Part shown: positions 63,649 to 64,000 of the stretch, one piece after another
Layout: each line of letters begins with the position of its first letter
How positions within the stretch are numbered: the first letter of the stretch is position 1
Assembly (NCBI RefSeq): GCF_040703035.1
Contig: NZ_CP159996.1
Location: forward strand, 2,328,001 to 2,392,000
Source of the DNA: Terribacillus aidingensis
GTDB taxonomy: Bacteria > Bacillota > Bacilli > Bacillales > Amphibacillaceae
Direction of reading: 5' to 3'
DNA: 64,000 bases
Program-made: the position numbers and the translations under genes
Notes under the pieces: generated by a model
What the model was told of the DNA's origin: nothing
Databases searched by the model: none
The model's input: only the letters and a program-made list of their open reading frames with translations

Positions 63649-64000
63649 ATGATGAAACATGTCAAAGCCATACTTCTGAAAGGGATATTCGCCTTTGCGA
63701 TCCTTTATCTTTTCGCAGGTTTAATCTATCAATTATCCTTTACCAAGGTATTCCAGCTTACAATGATCCTCACTGTAATAGGCTATTTGATCGACATGCT
63801 ATTACTGCCCAGCAAAGCAAATAAGACAACAGGATGGCTTGATTGTATATTCTTCACCATTGTCAGCTGGATGCTCATTGTTCTAGCGACTGATGGTCCT
63901 GTACATCCATTAGTAAGCGCGATACCAGCAAGCTTGATTCTTGCATGGTTGGACGGGACGTTTTTGCATGCTTACGTACGGAAATATGTGATTCGAAATG
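63649..64000 (+). CDS. DUF2512 (YndM-like) membrane protein, 3' truncated by window
   Basis: An open frame from the paired ATGs at 63649 and 63652 runs to the right edge (117 codons). It encodes at least three to four membrane helices and the DUF2512-type segments KGIFAFAILYLFAG, GYLIDMLLLP and LDGTFLHAYVRKY. AGGTGA lies just upstream. The function of the family is unknown. The C-terminus is missing because the window ends. Confidence 0.7.
   Translation, partial: MMKHVKAILLKGIFAFAILYLFAGLIYQLSFTKVFQLTMILTVIGYLIDMLLLPSKANKTTGWLDCIFFTIVSWMLIVLATDGPVHPLVSAIPASLILAWLDGTFLHAYVRKYVIRN

Overview
The window reads as an ordinary chromosomal segment of a low-to-moderate GC, spore-forming member of the Bacillaceae. 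The reasons are strong AGGAGG-type ribosome binding sites, many TTG and GTG starts, sporulation genes (lytH, yunB, yutH and CotF-like coat proteins) and long runs of gene order shared with Bacillus subtilis (men, yug, yum, yut, yun, yur/suf and yus blocks). The many ion, proton and osmolyte-type transporters would suit a halotolerant genus such as Terribacillus or Virgibacillus. That genus-level guess is inference. I see no phage, insertion sequence, CRISPR array, tRNA or rRNA.

Layout: 1-2.4 kb, menaquinone genes (menF start, menA), a hotdog thioesterase and a DksA-like protein. 2.2-3.4 kb, a candidate small RNA and ribU under an FMN riboswitch. 3.4-9.3 kb, an M42 peptidase, a thioredoxin-like protein, a kinase-fold protein, the K+ channel yugO, pgi, yuzA and yugI. 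9.5-14.0 kb, a hydrolase, patB-kapB without kinB, the K+/H+ antiporter khtTU and a solitary HPr. 14.2-19.8 kb, deoD, bioY with a BirA-type operator, yuiD, the NADH dehydrogenase/ferredoxin reductase pair yumB/yumC and a metallo-beta-lactamase-fold hydrolase. 19.8-24.6 kb, two tandem IolT-like transporters with SigB-like promoters, an acetyltransferase and a secreted LipA lipase. 24.6-34.2 kb, Fe-S carriers, dapF, hom-thrC-thrB and the yut genes. 34.3-40.8 kb, lytH, yunB, an HD-GYP protein, yunC, yunD, yunE and an SDR. 41-42.5 kb, a DUF817 protein and the yoaS-yozG pair. 42.7-47.9 kb, sufCDSUB. 48.1-50.9 kb, metNPQ under a SAM-I riboswitch. 50.9-53.6 kb, yusD, yusE, yusF, gcvH, yusI and coat proteins. 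53.7-55.3 kb, a MarR regulator with a YhgE-type membrane protein. 55.3-58.4 kb, csoR-copA-copZ. 58.4-60.6 kb, a Zur-type zinc cassette. The end carries a tautomerase, a VLRF1-type release-factor-like protein, GtrA, SulP and a truncated DUF2512 protein.

The genes form small co-directional operons separated by clear intrinsic terminators, many of them bidirectional. Regulation visible in the DNA includes FMN and SAM riboswitches and candidate BirA, Rex, CcpA, SigB, CsoR, Zur and MarR sites. The least explained items are a promoter-structure-terminator unit at 2.2-2.4 kb, an orphan terminator at 9.4 kb, an unassigned long palindrome at 4.5 kb, two hairpins that enclose the ribosome binding site of the next gene (36.1 and 37.65 kb), a misplaced start codon in yusE, and a met operon in which all three genes start with TTG. 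I found no clear-cut new multi-gene system.
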